From NCBI GenBank assembly GCA_038276395.1, contig JBBQAA010000012.1:1-10757 (forward strand): a DNA stretch of 10,757 nucleotides. The letters are read 5' to 3'. Every line of letters begins with the position of its first letter. Position 1 is the stretch's first letter. Below, piece after piece: positions 8,054 to 10,757 of this stretch. The translations under genes were made by a program, and so were the position numbers. The notes below the pieces were generated by a model. It was not told the origin of the DNA. It saw nothing but the letters and a program-made list of their open reading frames with translations, and ran no database searches. The DNA is from JBBQAA01 sp038276395 (GTDB taxonomy: Bacteria; Actinomycetota; Thermoleophilia; Solirubrobacterales; Solirubrobacteraceae).

Positions 8054-10510
8054 GTGCCGCGCCCGGAAGAGAAGCTCGTCACCTTCTCCATCGACGGGAA
8101 GGAGGTCCGCGCCCCCGAGGGCGTGATGCTCGTCGACGGCGCCAAGCGCGGCGACGTCGAGATCCCCGTCTTCTGCTACGAGCCGAAGCTCGGGCAGCCG
8201 GTCGGGGCCTGCCGCATGTGCCTCGTGGAGATCGAGGGGATCCCGAAGCTCCAGACCGCGTGCTCGACGCCGGTCAAGGACGGCATGGTCGTCCACACCC
8301 GGACCGACCGCGTGCGCGGCGCCCAGCAGGCCGTGGTCGAGTTCCTGCTCGTCAACCATCCGCTCGACTGCCCCGTGTGCGACAAGGGCGGCGAGTGCCC
8401 GCTCCAGGACATCACCGTCGGCTGGGGTGCGGGGAAGTCGCGCTTCATCGAGCCCAAGCGCCACTTCGTCAAGCCGCTCGAGCTCTCCCCGCTCATCGCC
8501 ATCGACCGCGAGCGCTGCATCCTCTGCTACCGCTGCGTGCGCTTCTCCCAGGAGGTGGCCGAGGACTACCAGCTCGTGCTGCTCGAGCGCGGCGCCCACT
8601 CCTACGTCGCGACCTTCGACGGCCATCCCTACGTGGCGCCGTTCTCCGGCAACATCGTCGAGCTCTGCCCCGTAGGCGCGCTGACCTCGCGGCCCTATCG
8701 CTTCCGCGCGCGGCCCTGGGAGATCGAGCAGTCGGGCTCGGTGTGCACGCTCTGCCCGGCGCAGTGCAACGTCTCCTTCACCGTCCGCGACGACCGCGTG
8801 CTGCGCGTCATGTCCCGCCCGAACCCCGAGGTCGACGACGGCTGGCTGTGCGACAAGGGACGCTTCGCCTACCAGTCCGTGCACTCCGACGAGCGCGTCA
8901 CCGAGCCGCTGCTGCGCGACGGAGGCACGCTCACGCCCGTGAGCTGGGAGCGCGCGCTCGCGGCCGCGGCGGGCCTGGCCAAGCACAAGGGCCGCGTCGG
9001 CGCCCTCGTGGGCGGCCAGACGACGAACGAGGAGGGCTTCCTGCTCGCGCGGCTCATGCGCGAGGGCCTCGACTCGCCCGACCTCGACTCGCGCGCCTCG
9101 GGGCCGCCGGTGCCGGCGGGGATCGCCCGCGCGCTGGCCTCGCCCGAGCTCGGCGCGACGATCCCCGACCTCGAGTACGCCCACACGGTCCTCGTGCTCG
9201 ACTGCGAGCCCGTGGACGCCGCGCCGATCGTCGACCTGCGCATCCGCAAGGGCGTCCGCCGCCGCGGCGTGCAGCTCGCCGTGGCCTCCTCGCGGCCATC
9301 GTCGCTCGACGCGAACGCCAGGGCCGCGGCGCGCTTCGCGCCCAGCGCCGCCGGCGCGTTCGTGCAGGCGCTCGACGCCGCCGCGGGGGGACCCGGAGAC
9401 CTGTCATCGCTGGCCGGGGCGGCGGGTACGAGCGAGGACGACGTGCGCGCCGTGGCGGCGCTGCTGACCGACGTCGGCGAGGACGTCGTCGTCGTGTGGA
9501 GCGAGCGCCTGGCCGCCGACCCCGACGCGCTCCGCGCGCTGCTCAACCTCGCCGCGCGCCTGAACCTCCGCGGCGCCGACGGCGCCGGGCTGCTCGAGCT
9601 GCCGGCGGGCACCAACGGGCGCGGCCTGCGCGAGGCGGGCGTCCTGCCCAACGCCGGGCCGGGCTACGCCGAGCTCTCCGCCGAGGAGACCGGCCTCGCG
9701 GCGCAGGACATCGCCGCGGCCGCCGCCGAGGGCGACCTGACCGCGCTCTACCTGCTCCACGACGATCCGCTCGCCACCCGCCCGAACGCCGCCGCCTGGC
9801 GCGCCGCGCTGGAGACGGCCGGCCTCGTCGTCGCCCACGCCTCCGTCCTCACCGAGGGCATCCGTGAGCACGCAAACGTCGTCTTCCCCGCCGAGTCCTA
9901 CGCGGAGAAGGAGGGCACGGTCGTCCATCCCGACGGTCGCGTCCAGCGCCTGCGCCCCGCCATCGGCCGGCCGGGCTCGGTGCGGGCCGAGTGGGGCGTC
10001 CTCGCCGAGCTGGCCAGGCGGGTGGGGCTCGACACCGGCGCGCTCGTCGGGCCGATGGTGACGACCCAGCTGATCGACGCCGTCCCGTTCTACGCCGGGC
10101 TGACGCTCGAGGCGCTCGGCGGCACGGGCATCCGCTGGCCCGAGTCCGTGGCCGCCGCCGCGCTGCCGGACGGGGAGGAGGGCCCGTTCGAGCTCGACAC
10201 CCCCGCGCCCGCGCCCGCGCCCGACGGAGCCCTCCGCCTCGGCACCTTCCGCTCCGTCTGGGCCGGGCCCGAGGTCGAGGCCTCGCCCGCCCTGCGCTTC
10301 CTCGCCGCCCGCCCGGTGGCCGAGCTCTCGCCGCAGGACGCCAAGCGCCTCGGCATCGCCGCCGGCCAGACCGTGACCGTCGGCACGAACGGGCACTCGA
10401 CCCGGGCCGAGGCCGTCCTGCGCAGCGCCGTGCCCGCCGGCTCGGTGTTCGTCACCGACACCGCCGCGAACGCGCTCGCGCCCGGCCTCGTCGAGGTGCG
10501 GCCCGCGTGA
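8054..10510 (+). CDS. nuoG: NADH-quinone oxidoreductase subunit G (clusters N1b, N4, N5, N7)
   Basis: 75-kDa-type subunit that wires electrons from NuoF toward the connecting module. The 818 residues contain, in order: a [2Fe-2S] ferredoxin domain with Cys41, Cys53, Cys56, Cys70 (N1b); His102, Cys106, Cys109, Cys115 (N5, His-ligated); Cys155, Cys158, Cys161, Cys205 (N4); and Cys231, Cys234, Cys238, Cys266 (the extra N7 cluster, found only in some bacteria). Then comes a long molybdopterin-oxidoreductase-like domain without an apparent catalytic metal ligand, including GTNGRGLREAG and FPAESYAEKEGTVVHPDGR. A PAPAPAP linker (717-723) leads to a C-terminal dinucleotide-binding-like domain. GTG at 8054 gives a start just before the ferredoxin fold, with AGGG 9 nt upstream overlapping the nuoF stop. 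The frame is open farther upstream only as a shadow inside nuoF. Its stop overlaps nuoH. Confidence 0.97.
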   Translation: MPRPEEKLVTFSIDGKEVRAPEGVMLVDGAKRGDVEIPVFCYEPKLGQPVGACRMCLVEIEGIPKLQTACSTPVKDGMVVHTRTDRVRGAQQAVVEFLLVNHPLDCPVCDKGGECPLQDITVGWGAGKSRFIEPKRHFVKPLELSPLIAIDRERCILCYRCVRFSQEVAEDYQLVLLERGAHSYVATFDGHPYVAPFSGNIVELCPVGALTSRPYRFRARPWEIEQSGSVCTLCPAQCNVSFTVRDDRVLRVMSRPNPEVDDGWLCDKGRFAYQSVHSDERVTEPLLRDGGTLTPVSWERALAAAAGLAKHKGRVGALVGGQTTNEEGFLLARLMREGLDSPDLDSRASGPPVPAGIARALASPELGATIPDLEYAHTVLVLDCEPVDAAPIVDLRIRKGVRRRGVQLAVASSRPSSLDANARAAARFAPSAAGAFVQALDAAAGGPGDLSSLAGAAGTSEDDVRAVAALLTDVGEDVVVVWSERLAADPDALRALLNLAARLNLRGADGAGLLELPAGTNGRGLREAGVLPNAGPGYAELSAEETGLAAQDIAAAAAEGDLTALYLLHDDPLATRPNAAAWRAALETAGLVVAHASVLTEGIREHANVVFPAESYAEKEGTVVHPDGRVQRLRPAIGRPGSVRAEWGVLAELARRVGLDTGALVGPMVTTQLIDAVPFYAGLTLEALGGTGIRWPESVAAAALPDGEEGPFELDTPAPAPAPDGALRLGTFRSVWAGPEVEASPALRFLAARPVAELSPQDAKRLGIAAGQTVTVGTNGHSTRAEAVLRSAVPAGSVFVTDTAANALAPGLVEVRPA
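10205..10222 (+). repeat. Hexamer tandem repeat (GCGCCC x3) in nuoG
   Basis: Three perfect copies of GCGCCC encode alternating Ala-Pro in the linker before the last domain of NuoG. Such in-frame hexamers are prone to slippage that changes linker length without breaking the frame. Confidence 0.7.
10493..10498 (+). promoter_or_regulatory. Ribosome binding site of nuoH
   Basis: GAGGTG sits 8 nt before the GTG at 10507, within the last codons of nuoG, and supports translation of nuoH from the GTGA overlap. Confidence 0.6.
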
Positions 10511-10757
10511 TCCCCCTCGCCGACACCCTCCTCGTCGAGCACTGGTGGGTGCAGATCATCAAGGCGGTCGTCATCTTCGCCGTGATCCTCCAGATCGTGC
10601 CGATCGTGCTGCTCGTCGAGCGGAAGATCCTCGGGCGCTTCCAGGGCCGCTACGGGCCGAACCGCGTCGGCCCGTTCGGGCTCCTCCAGCCGCTGGCCGA
10701 CATCGCCAAGCTGCTCGGCAAGGAGCAGTTCCGCCCGCAGAGCGCGGTCGGTCTCAT
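10507..10757 (+). CDS. nuoH: NADH-quinone oxidoreductase subunit H, N-terminal part
   Basis: ND1-type membrane subunit that docks the peripheral arm and lines the quinone tunnel. Only the first 83 codons are in the window. They read MIPLADTLLVEHWWVQIIK, then a transmembrane helix (about residues 17-38, rich in Val and Ile). The conserved cytoplasmic loop LLVERKILGRFQGRYGPNRV (36-55) follows, then GPFGLLQPLADIAKLLGKEQ; both are hallmarks of the family. Start GTG at 10507 overlaps the nuoG TGA (GTGA) and has GAGGTG upstream. The gene is truncated by the window edge, with no sign of damage. The rest of the operon (nuoI onward) is expected to follow. Confidence 0.95.
   Translation, partial: MIPLADTLLVEHWWVQIIKAVVIFAVILQIVPIVLLVERKILGRFQGRYGPNRVGPFGLLQPLADIAKLLGKEQFRPQSAVGL

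Overview
The window is high-GC chromosomal DNA of a bacterium, most likely an actinomycete-type lineage. The protein styles (SerRS N-terminus, lipoprotein cytochrome c, stand-alone nuoC and nuoD, strong GTG-start preference) recall Thermoleophilia/Solirubrobacterales. That placement is an inference from memory of families, not a search.

The right-hand 70% (3154 to the right edge) is the first eight genes of a NADH:quinone oxidoreductase (respiratory complex I) operon in canonical order, nuoA-B-C-D-E-F-G-H, on the + strand. nuoH runs off the edge, so nuoI to nuoN presumably follow. Junctions are stop/start overlaps of 4 to 10 nt, except an 11-nt gap between nuoF and nuoG, which suggests tight translational coupling. 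All expected cofactor ligands are visible: N1a in NuoE; FMN, NADH and N3 in NuoF; N1b, N4, N5 and the extra N7 cluster in NuoG; N2 in NuoB. The quinone-site His and Tyr of NuoD are also present. The enzyme should be functional.

The left-hand part is transcribed the other way (- strand). From the divergent intergenic region it carries a small 4-TM protein of unknown function, a lipoprotein-type monohaem cytochrome c, seryl-tRNA synthetase (serS), and an alpha/beta-hydrolase/esterase whose reading frame is broken by at least three single-base shifts and which runs off the left edge. The 71-bp region between the 4-TM gene and nuoA must hold both divergent promoters. A TATAAG box lies 10 nt before the nuoA GTG.

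No mobile element, CRISPR array, RNA gene or evident novel system was seen. The points most worth a second look are the frameshifted hydrolase, the acidic C-terminal tail of NuoE, the conserved-looking 4-TM neighbour, and the near-leaderless GTG starts.
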